From the NCBI GenBank assembly GCA_977006965.1, contig OZ345367.1, positions 2,542,001 to 2,606,000 on the forward strand: DNA of 64,000 nucleotides, read 5' to 3'. Below, piece after piece: positions 44,243-53,890 of this stretch. The notes under the pieces are model-generated. The model ran no database searches, had not been told where the DNA came from, and saw only the letters and a list, made by a program, of their open reading frames with translations. Within the stretch, counting starts at the first letter, position 1. Each line of letters begins with the position of its first letter. Made by a program: the position numbers and the translations under genes. This DNA is from Phymatolithon calcareum (taxonomy: Eukaryota > Rhodophyta > Florideophyceae > Hapalidiales).

Positions 44243-45138
44243 CCCCAATGATTATCAACTGCACTGACAGGTGACAATGTAAACTAGCCCAATGGTTGAG
44301 CACACACAAAACATAGAACAATAAAAGAACAAAGTGGAAAATATAAAAGTATAGAAACAAACAAGGCGATAGTTCGCAAACTTGAGATGGACCCGGGATG
44401 TCGGTAAACTCGCCCAAGGCGCTCCGGCGCAGACAAGACTGGGGGGATCAGTAACCCCCCCGCGTGGATCGCCGCGCTGCACGACGGACCCGGGAAGTCG
44501 CTAAACTCGCCCATGGCGCCTCGGCGCAGAAACCACTCGGGACGTCGCAAAGTCCCATGTGCGTACCGTCGCTCGTCAAGAGAAGGAATGCTCTGAGTGG
44601 TAATAGAAGCGATGTGATTTTCCCCCTCGAGATCTCTTCTATGAGACCAGAGGTAGGTTTTGGAGTTTTGCTGACTATGCCACTTTTAGCGAAATGGAGC
44701 TTTTGGTTTCCGATTGAGTTCTCGTGTCTCGTCAGAAGTGTTGCCCCAATCGTCAGCAGATGCATTGGTAACACTGTAATAAAAATTTCCTCTTCTTCTT
44801 CTTCTTCTTCTTCTTCAGCACGTGAGAGGAAATCTCACGCGAACGGCCGAGTCAACGGTGCGTCCATTGCAGTGCATCGACACTGAGACATGCTGACTGA
44901 GCGTTGTGGATCTGGTCGTCCCAGCGGCCGCCATCCAGCTGACCGGAAATGCATGGATCAGGTAAGAAGCACGTGGCTGCTTTAATTGGTTGCTATCGGT
45001 GGCTTCCTATCGTGGAGGTCAGTGAGAGCCGCTTAAGTACTATGCACAGACGTCACTCTTACGCTACAAGGAACATACCATGGGTGGGTAAGCAGACACC
45101 CACATGGGGAGGCCAGAATGCTTACCGAAACTGGAAGG
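44243..45138. other. Repeat-rich intergenic stretch
   Basis: An imperfect duplication with a 95-bp period (GACCCGGGATGTCG near 44391 and GACCCGGGAAGTCG near 44487, each followed by TAAACTCGCCCA). At 44756-44818 is a retroposon-type 3' end (GGTAACACTGTAATAAAAAT) and nine TTC units. No gene recognised. Confidence 0.55.
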
Positions 45139-47281
45139 GGATATGTGTTGATTTATTTTAAAAGCTCCCAAGGCCTCTCTTGAAGAGTAACAGGGCCGCT
45201 TTTGCACGATTTTCTAAGCTAACGTAGTTTAACTATTCAGTATATCCTAGATTCGTATTTCTCTCCCAACAAGTGCTCTAGTGAGTCGCTTACATTCATA
45301 TTCAATTTCAGGACTAATCTTGGATGAAGATAGAATGCGTTGGAGCGCGACCAGCTCAATCACGGCTGTGACACCAAAGTATGCACTTAGTACTGATTTT
45401 CTCCAAAGAGGTGCTCTGTTGAATATCAGCCGTGGGCATCGCAACCGTGTCGACCTTTCTCTTACGCGGAGAACCACCGGTAGATTGTTCGAATCAGTTG
45501 GTATCTCGAGCGATCTGCCCTCTTCTTCCTTTGCCCATAACTCAATTTTTCTTTTCGTTGCCCTTTCTTTGCGACTGAGCCCTCCTCCGCTTTATCGAGA
45601 GCTTGCTGCAGATCTTCATATTTCTTGAGGCACTCTATGTCCTTGGTTGCCTTCTTAATGTCTTCATCTCTCCCAGAATACTCATCTGCCTCATCGATGC
45701 GCTTCTTTTGTCTCACTAGACTCGCAGAAAACCTTTCTCCTTGATGTCTTCTCCTCATGGCTGGTGGTTCTAGTCGGCACAGAACTCGCATTCTACCATG
45801 GCGGTGCTGGGGATATTTGATGATTTTATTTTTGAGAGCTCCCAAAGCCTCACCTTGGAGTAACGGGGCAGCTCTTGCATAATCTCTACGCTAAAGTCAT
45901 CTGGCTGCTCAAAACGTTCTTGATTCGTAATTCTCTCCCAACCAGAGCTCCTGTGAGTCTCTTGCACTCAAACTCAATTTCTGTACTTATCTTCGATGAC
46001 GCTAGAGTACGTTGTAAGGCGACTAGTTCAATCACCGCGGTAATCTCACAGTAAGCACCCAACACTGATTTCCTCCAAATGGGTGCTCGGTTGAATGTAA
46101 ACCTTAGGCACCTTAAACGTGTTGTTCTTTCTCCTATGTAAAGGATCCCTGGTAGCTTGCCTTCAATAGGAATCTTCATTGATCTGCCTTCTTCTTCCTT
46201 TTCCCATACCTTAATTGTTTCTTCTCTCCTCCTCTTCTTCGTGACAGATCCCTCCTGGGCTTTCTGTAGGGCTTGTCGCAAGTCTTCATACATCTTGAGA
46301 TATTCAATGTCCTTCATTTCTTCCTTTACGTTCTCATCTCTTCCAACGTACTCTTCTGTTTCTTCAAGGCGCTTTTTGTGTCTTACCAGGCTTAATGCAA
46401 ACCTTTCTGCTTGATGACGTCTCCTCATCTTTGGTGGTCCCAGTCGGCACAGAACTCGCATTCGGTCCCGGCGGTGTTCGGCATGCTTTCCGAAAACATT
46501 CTTGTAGAACAAGCCCTCTGCCGACTCGATTGCCGAGAGCAATCGATTTGTCATTGGAGTAACGTGTAACGCATACTCCCATTTCGGGATAATTAGCGAC
46601 TTAGAGATCCTGATGCATGTCTCCGGTTTGAATCCTCGAACATTCACTCCAAGCTCCCGAAGCTTATGTATGCATCCTGCAGCATTTCGAACTCTTGCTA
46701 TGGCCGTGTCATCCGTAACACCCTTGTTATTCATGCTTACCCCAAGATACGAGAGTCTCCAGGCTTGATATAGTTCTCGTCCCGCCAAGTAAAACGTGTG
46801 CTTCTGAAGTCCTTTGTACTTAAGAACTTCGCTTTTTCCTGGTTTTGTGTTCCATTTCATGCCATTTTCGCTTGCCCAACTCGTCGCTATATCAAGAAGT
46901 TTCTGCATTCCTCGTCCTGTCTTCGCTTGAAGCTGAACATCATCTGCGAACAATTGCACAGGGCTTTCTGAGACGTTCCTGTCTGTCTTGGAGACGGATT
47001 CTGCGAATGTGTCCATGAATTGGCGGTGCTGGGCATATGTCCCAAAAACATACTTGAAGAATAAACCTTCTGCAGATTCGATTGCTGATTGTAATCGCTT
47101 TGTCAGTGGCGTCACGTGGAGTGCATGCTCCCACTTTGGCAAAATAAGCGACTTGAAGATTCTAATGCATGTCACAGGCAGAAAGCCTCGAACATTGACT
47201 CCATTATCCCGCAGTTTGTGTATGCACCCCACTGCATTTCGTACTCTTGATAACGCCATGTCGTCTGTTACGCCTTTGTGG
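45139..47281 (-). mobile_element. CCCC-ended LINE carrying a second LINE
   Basis: A 12-bp duplication, GAAACTGGAAGG, flanks it at 45127-45138 and 47282-47293. On the minus strand it starts in the RT thumb (HKGVTDDMALSRVRNAVGC) and ends AATCAACACATATCCCC. Its ORF is interrupted by the LINE at 45812-47021. After that it resumes HGRMRVLCRLEPPAMRRRHQ, has a frameshift near 45470, and closes RLTRALVGREIRI. Close relative of 7482-8652. Confidence 0.9.
45812..47021 (-). mobile_element. CCCC-ended LINE nested in the preceding one
   Basis: A 12-bp duplication, GGCGGTGCTGGG, flanks it at 45800-45811 and 47022-47033. It encodes SPVQLFADDVQLQAKTGRGM (FADD box), NTKPGKSEVLKYKGL, WRLSYLGVSMNNKGVTDD and a full C-terminal domain ending RELRIKNVLSSQMTLA, then the 3' UTR stem and ATCATCAAATATCCCC. 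It is the longest intact C-terminal RT frame here. Confidence 0.92.
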
Positions 47282-47319
47282 GAAACTGGAAGGCCCATAG
47301 TAAGACAGGGGTAATGCAT
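45886..47319 (-). pseudogene. Chimeric 477-codon LINE reading frame
   Basis: The frame is open across the junction of two LINE copies. Residues up to TYAQHRQ come from the outer element (thumb), and the rest, from FMDTFAESVSKTD through the FADD box and thumb again, from the inner one. It therefore contains the thumb region twice in the wrong order and begins in flanking DNA (MHYPCLTMGLPV). It is a by-product of in-frame nesting and not a functional reverse transcriptase. Confidence 0.88.
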
Positions 47320-47700
47320 ACATCACGAGCCGGTAATTCTTGCGGTGTCAAGGAAACAGAAAAGAAAGCAACACTGATGAGATGGGAACTCAGGGCTCGC
47401 TCACGCACAGTCCGCGTATGAGCAGCTCAAGGTAAGTAAGAGAAGGAGAACGGTTGTGAGGCAGTTTGCTTGTTTGCGGACACATGTCCGCACATGAAAT
47501 GCACCTGAGACAACGCCGAGCTGAAAGTACGTATTCGCGGTAGCGACAAACCGGAGAACAGGAAGAGTCTTCTCATGCAGCTTGCACAACAAGGAACGTG
47601 GAAAGGCTTGAGACTTCTGCGGACCATTGCTAACGACATTTCGGCAAATGATAGAGTCCCGCGATCTACAAGTGTCAGCATGCTCGACATGTAGCTGACG

Positions 47701-47958
47701 AATTGGGTGCCTACTGTGGGATTACCGCGGTGATCGAACTAATCGCCTTACAACGTACTCTAGCGTCGTCGAAGATGACTACAGAAATTGAGTTTGAGTG
47801 CAAGAGACTCACAGGCGCTCTTGTTGGGAGAGAATTACGAATCAAGAACGTTTTGAGTAGCCAGAGGACTTTAGCTTAGAGAATATTGCAAGATCTGCCC
47901 CGTTACTCCAGGGTGAGGCTTTGGGAGCTCTCAAAATAAAAATCATCAAATATCCCCT
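47701..47958 (+). mobile_element. 5'-truncated LINE fragment, CCCC-ended family
   Basis: This encodes YCGITAVIELIALQRTLASS and FECKRLTGALVGRELRIKNV, then a stop, and ends ATCATCAAATATCCCCT. It matches the inner LINE at 45812-47021 very closely. Flanks GTAGCTGACG (47691-47700) and GTAGTGGACG (47959-47968) may be an imperfect target duplication. The region between 47294 and 47690 shows no recognised gene. Confidence 0.82.
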
Positions 47959-48051
47959 GTAGTGGACGGACAAATAGCCAGTCCTGGACTCTCACAACTA
48001 AAGAGAAGAAAAGTGCAATAGTAGTCTACTTCTAATAAAACATCATGACTG

Positions 48052-48167
48052 CAACTTTGAAGATTTTGCTTCTAATCTATAAACTAACTACAGTAGATAA
48101 AGCAGGTTTTAAAAAACTTTTTTTATCTAGTTATTTTATAGACTAAAAGCAAAATCTTCAACGTTGC
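48052..48167. repeat. 116-bp fold-back element
   Basis: The left arm, GCAACTTTGAAGATTTTGCT, pairs with the right arm ending CAACGTTGC with one mismatch over 21 bp, and the pairing continues less perfectly inward (CTATAAACTAACTA against TAGTTATTTTATAG). A second perfect hairpin, AAGGGATTCGAA/TTCGAATCCCTT around one C, lies at 48177-48201. No tRNA cloverleaf can be drawn around it. Confidence 0.75.
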
Positions 48168-48201
48168 GGGTTCAACAAGGGATTCGAACTTCGAATCCCT
48201 T

Positions 48202-48855
48202 CTTTCGCTCGTGTTATTAAAATAAACAATGACAAGTTAATAATGTCTCAACCAACTTTACTCTCCTGAATTGCTGTCTCAGTATGCTCTGGTATCCCCC
48301 TTTCGTCCAGGACACAATCCAGATGAGCTTATCCTGGAGCCCATTTCGGGGATATTGGACGATTCTAATTACGAGGTCAAAAAACCTCATGATGTATCAG
48401 GGCCAATTTTCGGAAGATTTTCCATACTAACGAACTCAGGTCACTTAAATCCTCCTTGATTCTTTTAGAACAAGCCGTCTGAAGATTGCGTCACCTACAG
48501 AGCATGCTCCAAGTTCGGCATAGCACGCGACGTTAAGATTCTGACGCATGTGGCGGGTATGAAGACTTGACAAGTAACTTCAATTTTATGTCTACAAATG
48601 GCTAGTGTGGCTCCTTTCCAGGAAACGACGATACGCACACCTTGCTTGTCGCGATTGCACAGGGAAAGGATTGCCCTGGCGCTTGTCTACCACACCAACT
48701 CTGCTGTTCCACTTTCCTAGCGGAGTATGTATGACACGTGTATTCGCATGTCTACCACTTCGGTCGCGAGATCAACCTCCCGTCAACCTCCCGCGTCAAA
48801 AGTAACGCAACGGAACCTTGCAATACTTTTACCATCCTTATAGCGCATCTCAAAA
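48202..48855. other. Upstream region of the plastid-protein gene
   Basis: Short open frames only. No repeat or transposon recognised. Promoter elements could not be assigned with confidence. Confidence 0.4.
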
Positions 48856-50133
48856 ATGGCGGCTTTCGCCCCTCCAGCGCTCGGGTCTACTCTCTTCCGG
48901 TCTTCTCACTTGCCGCTAAGCTGTGCACCTAGGCGATTGCGCTGTGCAGTTCGCGCACCGCGCGCGCAACTTTCGGGTGTTCCAGCTGGTATGCCACTGA
49001 AGGAAGATGCTCACGACATGCTTCTCGCTCAGCTGATGTTCTCTGACCCGGAATCGCTCCCACAGATTATCGCTGCTCGGTCGCAAGAAATCGACAATTC
49101 CTTCTTTGAATTCATCGATGCCAAAGTCGCAGCATCAGCGGACATTGCGGAGCGCGAGTCGTTGCGCCTGTTAAAGGTTGCTGTACAGGATCTACAGAAA
49201 AACGTACCAACTTCAGGTCGTAATGCGCCCGATGTGAAACCAGCCGCGGAGGAGGATGCCTATGATGAGCTCATAGACTCGTTAGTTGAGGCACGCGGAC
49301 GTGAAGATGGGTTGCGCGCCGCGGTGCTTCTGCAGTATCCGCGCATCGATCTGAGACTGTTGGAGCGGTTGGAGACGCGCTCGGAAAGCGCATCGGGCGA
49401 GGAAAAGGAAGCACTGCAGGATGTGCTGGCGGCAATCACGAAGGAAATGCAGGTACGTGTCGACGCTGCCGCCAGTCGGTTACGCGAGGTACTCGGCGAC
49501 ACTAGCGGTATGGACGGCATGAAGCGACGCGTAGATAAGTTTGCAAAAGACGGCATGCTCGATGATGCTTTTGTGCTACTCCTGCAGAAAAACTTCGAGA
49601 ATGCCGTGCAAAATAAGGCCGAACCAGCCATTGAAGTACTTGGCACGCTTCTGAAGTATACCACAGAGGCTGGGGAGCGTTCGCTGCCCGCGGAATTGCA
49701 ACTCGTGCGCAAGCTTCTGCGCGCAGACGGGCCGCTGGAGAGACAATCTCTTCTCATGGCGGCATTTGAGAAACGCGGAAGTGTTGCCTTGGCCGGTGGT
49801 GGCATGTCGTCTGGTGTGCGTGTCGACGGGAAGAAGTTTGTGACCGCTTTGCGTACCCTCATTGAACAGTATGGGAATATGGATGAGAAGTTTGTGCACA
49901 AGTTGAGTACCATCGGCGAGGAGAGCGAAGCAGTCGCGAGAAAAATATATGGGATGGAAGACAAGGACGTGCGCGATTTGCAAGATGAGGCGTTCCATAA
50001 GAGGACGGTTTCTGTATGGGATTTGGAAAAAGTGGAGATCTCAGAGGAAGTGGAGGGCCGGAAGGCAGGATGGGAGGGTAAACTTGGAGAAATCCCGTCC
50101 GGCTTCAACGAAGATAAGAAGATGATCATTTAG
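48856..50133 (+). CDS. Conserved-looking plastid protein, function unknown
   Basis: The single-exon frame has 425 codons. The N-terminus MAAFAPPALGSTLFRSSHLP is followed by a Ser/Arg/Ala-rich, acid-free stretch to about residue 45 (RRLRCAVRAPRAQLSG), a good transit peptide with Phe near the start as usual in red algal plastid proteins. The mature part is almost all alpha-helical and acidic, with segments such as EDAYDELIDSLVEARGREDG, DGMLDDAFVLLLQKNFENAV and RQSLLMAAFEKRGSVALAGG. There is no transmembrane segment and no catalytic motif that I recognise. A stromal helical scaffold or assembly factor is a guess only. Start and stop are unambiguous; the neighbouring RPS18 gene converges on it. 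Confidence 0.85.
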   Translation: MAAFAPPALGSTLFRSSHLPLSCAPRRLRCAVRAPRAQLSGVPAGMPLKEDAHDMLLAQLMFSDPESLPQIIAARSQEIDNSFFEFIDAKVAASADIAERESLRLLKVAVQDLQKNVPTSGRNAPDVKPAAEEDAYDELIDSLVEARGREDGLRAAVLLQYPRIDLRLLERLETRSESASGEEKEALQDVLAAITKEMQVRVDAAASRLREVLGDTSGMDGMKRRVDKFAKDGMLDDAFVLLLQKNFENAVQNKAEPAIEVLGTLLKYTTEAGERSLPAELQLVRKLLRADGPLERQSLLMAAFEKRGSVALAGGGMSSGVRVDGKKFVTALRTLIEQYGNMDEKFVHKLSTIGEESEAVARKIYGMEDKDVRDLQDEAFHKRTVSVWDLEKVEISEEVEGRKAGWEGKLGEIPSGFNEDKKMII

Positions 50134-50595
50134 GTCAAAAGTCGCATGGCCGTGATCACCTTTGTTAGGCTTTAGAGAATACTATTTTTGTCCTGTAATA
50201 ACCGTAACATTCTGTTCCACAAAAATTGACTGACCTTGAAGCATGAGCGTTGCGATGTCGGCGTGCGAACGAACGGGCTCAGCAATTCGATGATTGTAGC
50301 ACCGTGCGAACGCCTTGACCGCGAGTTACCTCTTCGAAGAACAAAAGTAGTGTAATTTTTACATTCGTCTTCCATTCCCCATCGGCAAACCGCGCTAGAA
50401 GAAAAGGCACAAGTCGCATGACTCGAGATTGGAAACGGATTTATTTAGAACCTAATTTAGGTAGACGACGTAATGAGCATGAGTTTGGCATCGCGCGAGA
50501 CGAGCGCCGCGCTTTGAAGATTCGCGAGAATACGCCTGTATACATCACAGAATGGGTATAGAAATATAGCACATTCTGCAGGTCGACACGAAACT
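50134..50595. other. Convergent 3' region between plastid gene and RPS18
   Basis: 462 bp separate the stop of the plastid-protein gene from the stop of RPS18 on the other strand. Only untranslated regions are expected; no distinct terminator motif was identified. Confidence 0.5.
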
Positions 50596-51060
50596 TTATG
50601 CCTTCTTCTTCGACACACCAACGGTCTTACCACGACGACCAGTGGTCTTCGTGTGCTGACCGCGCACGCGGAGTCCGAAGTAATGGCGCATACCTCTGTG
50701 GGATCTCATTTTGCGCAGACGGTCGAGGTCTTCACGCAATTTGAAATCCAACTGATTTGCAATCAGCTGCGAATATTTCCCGTCCTTAAAATCCTTTTGA
50801 CGATTGAGAAAATAATCCGGGATCTTGAATTGGCGCGGGTTCTGAATAATAGTCACAATACGATCAATCTCCTCGTTGGTCACGGACCCCGCACGCTTGG
50901 TAAGATCGACATCCGCCTTCTTGAGCACCATATTTGAGAAACGGCGACCGACACCCTTGATGGACGTAAGCGCGAACATGACCTTGTTGCGACCGTCAAT
51001 GTTGGTGTTGAGCACACGCAGAATGTGCTGGAAATCCTCGCCCTGCATCACGACCGCCAT
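50596..51060 (-). CDS. RPS18: 40S ribosomal protein S18 (uS13)
   Basis: 154 residues, the usual length for eukaryotic S18: [60 protein letters not shown] and the highly conserved end [20 protein letters not shown] then [16 protein letters not shown]. The protein sits at the head of the small subunit and contacts the P-site tRNA anticodon stem and the large subunit. The frame is open 75 codons further upstream, but homologous proteins start at MAVV/MSLV, so ATG 51060-51058 was chosen. No intron is visible. It is divergently arranged with the REX4-like gene. Confidence 0.97.
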   Translation of the reverse strand: MAVVMQGEDFQHILRVLNTNIDGRNKVMFALTSIKGVGRRFSNMVLKKADVDLTKRAGSVTNEEIDRIVTIIQNPRQFKIPDYFLNRQKDFKDGKYSQLIANQLDFKLREDLDRLRKMRSHRGMRHYFGLRVRGQHTKTTGRRGKTVGVSKKKA

Positions 51061-51464
51061 GATTGCGACCGAATTCCGCAAACGCGCGGAGAGGGGTTGC
51101 TGTTGACGGGGAAAGCAGGACGATGTGCACAATTGCTTCGCCGCAGTACTGCGATGTGCCAAGGAGCACTTCTTTGTGAGGGAGATATGATAACCGGAAG
51201 GAAGTTGATGTATAATTTCAGAAATTTTTGGCCACTTGTCTTTGCGCTGCCATTTGCAGCGCCCAACGGACGACGACGGGATCACACCAATAAGAATTAT
51301 ACACGTGACGACCGTAACCCTAGCTCTAATGCGTGAACCTCACAAATCGATCGTCAACGACGAAATCATTACTAGGTAAAGGCGAAAACCGGAACAAAAC
51401 CAGAGAAAAGGACTAACTCCACACTTCATCACCAGTTTCCAGTTCATCTGCTTAGCGTCGTAGC
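51061..51464. promoter_or_regulatory. Shared divergent promoter region, RPS18 / REX4-like
   Basis: 404 bp lie between the two ATGs. It contains ACACGTGACG (51301-51310), combining a G-box CACGTG with TGACG, and TAACCCTAG (51315-51323), close to the telo-box (AAACCCTAA) that in plants marks ribosomal-protein and other translation genes. Co-regulation of a ribosomal protein with an rRNA-maturation nuclease would make sense but is inferred. Confidence 0.45.
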
Positions 51465-52463
51465 ATGACTTCAAGTGATATAGCTGCGGCCGTAGCGGCG
51501 TCCATGCGCACTGAGAGGAAAATCGCCCATTCGCTCAATGAGAAATCGAACGCTCTAACAGCTGGTCCTGATAAATCTCCAGCCCCAAACAACACTCCCG
51601 CGACAAATGAAAGCATCCTCAAAGACACAAAAAAGACCCCATCTACGGCAACAAACGTTAAAAAGCGTCGCAGAGGACCAACACCCAGTTCGAACTGGAA
51701 GAAGCTACGCGCAACTCTTGACGCGGAGCCGAGGCGTGGTCGACCCCCAAATTTCAAGAAGCGGCCGCGAACTGCGAAAAATACATCACATCCTAACAAG
51801 AAACCCGAGAAATCCGACCCATCTCCCGTGCCAGTCCATAGCGCTTTCACGCGTGGCAGCGTCGCGGCAGAGGATGGCAAACTCACAAAGCTACTCGCAC
51901 TCGATTGCGAAATGGTTGGCACAGGTCCAAGCGGTCGCGACGACGCTCTGGCGCGCGTGTCAATTGTAAACAGCAACGGCGACGTCGTATACGACACATT
52001 CGTACGCGTCCGCGAACCGGTCACAGATTACCGAACTGCGTTTTCCGGCGTCACAGCCGCAGATGTCGCCCCGGACGCGCCGGGCGCAGAAGACCTTCCC
52101 GTGGCGCGCAAGCGTGTGATGGAATTGCTGCGTGGGCGAATTGTTGTCGGACATGCGCTGAAGAATGACTTTCGTGCGATAGGCATCTCGCATCCTTGGA
52201 AACTCACGAGGGATACAGCTGTTTACTTTAAGGCTCTTTGGAAGGAACAACTTGGCAGACGGTCCGCGGCACCGCCGAAACTTGCCACGCTTGTCGCGCA
52301 GGTTCTGGGCGTGGACGAATTTCAGAAGAGCTCGCATGACTCTTGTGAAGATGCTCGCGCCGCGCTCGCGCTGTATAAGAAGTTTGGAAAGGAATGGGAG
52401 GCCGGGTTGGTGAAGGGTAAGGCAGTTGCGCCCGGTGGTATTGGCAAGGAAACCAAGCGCTGA
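51465..52463 (+). CDS. REX4-like DEDDh RNA 3'-5' exonuclease
   Basis: 332 codons in one exon. Residues 1-140 are Lys/Arg/Pro-rich and disordered (KNTSHPNKKPEKSDPSPVPV), suited to nucleolar targeting. The exonuclease domain spans about 141-310: Asp147 and Glu149 (LALDCEMVGTG, the CEMVG signature of REX4/ISG20), Asp235 (VGHALKNDF), and His291 with Asp296 (HDSCEDARAALALY). All five DEDDh residues are present. Yeast Rex4 acts in processing of the ITS1 pre-rRNA spacer; the same role here is by family. It lies head to head with RPS18. The length matches family members with an extended N-terminus. Confidence 0.93.
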   Translation: MTSSDIAAAVAASMRTERKIAHSLNEKSNALTAGPDKSPAPNNTPATNESILKDTKKTPSTATNVKKRRRGPTPSSNWKKLRATLDAEPRRGRPPNFKKRPRTAKNTSHPNKKPEKSDPSPVPVHSAFTRGSVAAEDGKLTKLLALDCEMVGTGPSGRDDALARVSIVNSNGDVVYDTFVRVREPVTDYRTAFSGVTAADVAPDAPGAEDLPVARKRVMELLRGRIVVGHALKNDFRAIGISHPWKLTRDTAVYFKALWKEQLGRRSAAPPKLATLVAQVLGVDEFQKSSHDSCEDARAALALYKKFGKEWEAGLVKGKAVAPGGIGKETKR

Positions 52464-52780
52464 CTGGGAGATTGGGCGGTTGTGCGGCAATGCTAAAGCA
52501 CGATGTCGTTCGGAAGGGACATCTGATGTGATTGGTGGTGCGCTTTTATTGTCAAGTCCTGTCTTCATCGAGGGAAGAGGGCTTACCGTTTCTGGAATGG
52601 CGGTCATATGCGCGAAGCATGTAAATCGCAATGCTATAGTGCTGCATCTTCAGTGCTGCAGTGTCACTCGAGTAATACGAAGAGCGCAAGGCGTGTGCTG
52701 TATGAAGTGCCCTTGGAAGAGCTCTTTAGCAATTCATTGTCGTGAATCATGGATGCCACTGATATCGCTTCTTGTCAAAC
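52464..52780. other. Convergent 3' region between REX4-like and SDR genes
   Basis: 317 bp between the stop codons of convergent genes, presumably two 3' untranslated regions. Nothing else seen. Confidence 0.5.
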
Positions 52781-53644
52781 TCAGATTTTAAGCTTAAACT
52801 TGACAAGCATCTCCTTCTCCCATTCTTCATCGTTCATGCCTTTTCTCTCCTCTAAAAATTTTATACAGTCCTTGCCGACCGGGTAGCGAACTTTGTCACT
52901 ACCATCCGTAGCCGCATCAAATAGAACACCAGCAATATGCTCTGCCGAGCTTACCAAACCGTCAAGCAAATCCGGGAAAGTCTCTTGTGACCCTTCTATC
53001 AGCCCGTTGTAAACGTCCGCACCCTTGCGTTCTGTATCAATTTTATCAATGTTAGACATGTGTGGAGTGTCCACAACGCCTGGGTGTACGATCTTTACCC
53101 GAACCCCAAACGGCACCACCTCCAAATTGAGCGCTTCCGTCATGCCATCAAGAGCAAACTTAGACGCTGAATAAATAGACATGAACGGAAATGGAGTCTT
53201 CGCAACTAAGGAGCCCACGTTAATAACCAGCCCAGAGCGCTCGGCACGGAAATGCGGGAGCGCAGCTTGAGTTACGGCTAGCGGTCCGTACACATTTGTC
53301 TCGAACTGGGAGACCACCTGATGTTTCGTTGCAAACTCTGACGGACCCATCAGCGCATAGCCTGCATTATTAATGACAACGTCAAGACTGCCAAACTTGC
53401 CGATTGTCGCAGCAATCGCTTGGTCGATTGAGTCGCGGTTCGTTACATCCAGTGGTGTAATGAGAACATTCGGAAGCTCTGTGAGCTTGCTACCGGCAAC
53501 ACAGGACGGTGTACGCATCGTTGCGGCAACGTTCCACCCCTTTCCCGCAAAAAACGAGGCACTGGCATTACCGATGCCACTGGAACAGCCGGTGATCAAT
53601 ACCGTTTTTGCCCTCGCGCCGACGGGAGATGGATCCTCTTCCAT
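52781..53644 (-). CDS. Classical short-chain dehydrogenase/reductase
   Basis: 287 residues in one exon, a complete classical SDR. The dinucleotide-binding TGCSSGIG is at 18-25 (TGxxxGIG). Asp66 is in PLDVTNRDS. NNAG is at 92-95. The catalytic tetrad is Asn117, Ser145 (INVGSL), Tyr158 and Lys162 (YSASK), and HPGVVDTP follows. Arg44 after the second strand (ATMRTP) favours NADP(H). The overall pattern resembles bacterial and algal oxidoreductases annotated as YueD- or retinol-dehydrogenase-like; the substrate cannot be told. No transmembrane or clear targeting sequence, so probably cytosolic. The ATG lies directly beside a 22-bp inverted repeat. Confidence 0.93.
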   Translation of the reverse strand: MEEDPSPVGARAKTVLITGCSSGIGNASASFFAGKGWNVAATMRTPSCVAGSKLTELPNVLITPLDVTNRDSIDQAIAATIGKFGSLDVVINNAGYALMGPSEFATKHQVVSQFETNVYGPLAVTQAALPHFRAERSGLVINVGSLVAKTPFPFMSIYSASKFALDGMTEALNLEVVPFGVRVKIVHPGVVDTPHMSNIDKIDTERKGADVYNGLIEGSQETFPDLLDGLVSSAEHIAGVLFDAATDGSDKVRYPVGKDCIKFLEERKGMNDEEWEKEMLVKFKLKI

Positions 53645-53646
53645 TT

Positions 53647-53668
53647 TGAAACAATTAAAATTGTTTCA
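53647..53668. promoter_or_regulatory. Inverted repeats in the SDR 5' region
   Basis: TGAAACAATT and AATTGTTTCA face each other across two bases, only 2 nt from the SDR start codon, so they would fold in the mRNA leader. A second, perfect 18-bp palindrome, CATTGGTTTAAACCAATG, is at 53756-53773, about 110 bp upstream, a possible dimeric-factor site. Confidence 0.4.
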
Positions 53669-53843
53669 CCTTGGCACATGGATGGAGATTCGCTTGGATT
53701 TCCTTCACATCGAAACAGCAAGTAGCCCAGATCTGTGCGCAGATGCAAAGTCGACCATTGGTTTAAACCAATGTTTGCGTCAATCAGTCTAATGATTTCT
53801 TCATTGTTTATTTAACGCTCGTCATACCGTAAAGTATCATACT

Positions 53844-53890
53844 TGAACTTTCATCTTGAGCTTCATGATGAAGCTCAAGATGAAAGTTCA
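53844..53890. repeat. Perfect 47-bp palindrome
   Basis: 23-bp arms (53844-53866 and 53868-53890) around G53867; the left arm starts TGAACTTTCATCTTGAGCTT. A second fold-back nearby has ATTATACCTTCGC (53933-53945) and GCGAAGGTATAAT (53975-53987), and the phrase CATGATTTCTGAAGTATCAT is repeated 34 bp later with two changes. Confidence 0.85.

Noticed and set aside
45886-47319. Long 477-codon reverse transcriptase ORF taken as a functional gene
   Set aside because: It crosses a target duplication and repeats the thumb region; it is a chance in-frame junction of two LINEs.
48177-48201. tRNA gene around the GGATTCGAA hairpin
   Set aside because: No acceptor, D or anticodon arms can be formed on either strand.
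49260-50129. 289-codon antisense frame in the plastid-protein gene
   Set aside because: Ser/Arg-rich shadow frame; the sense frame has a transit peptide and coding character.
51061-51285. Longer N-terminus for RPS18
   Set aside because: The extra 75 codons have no counterpart in the family; the canonical protein starts at MAVV.
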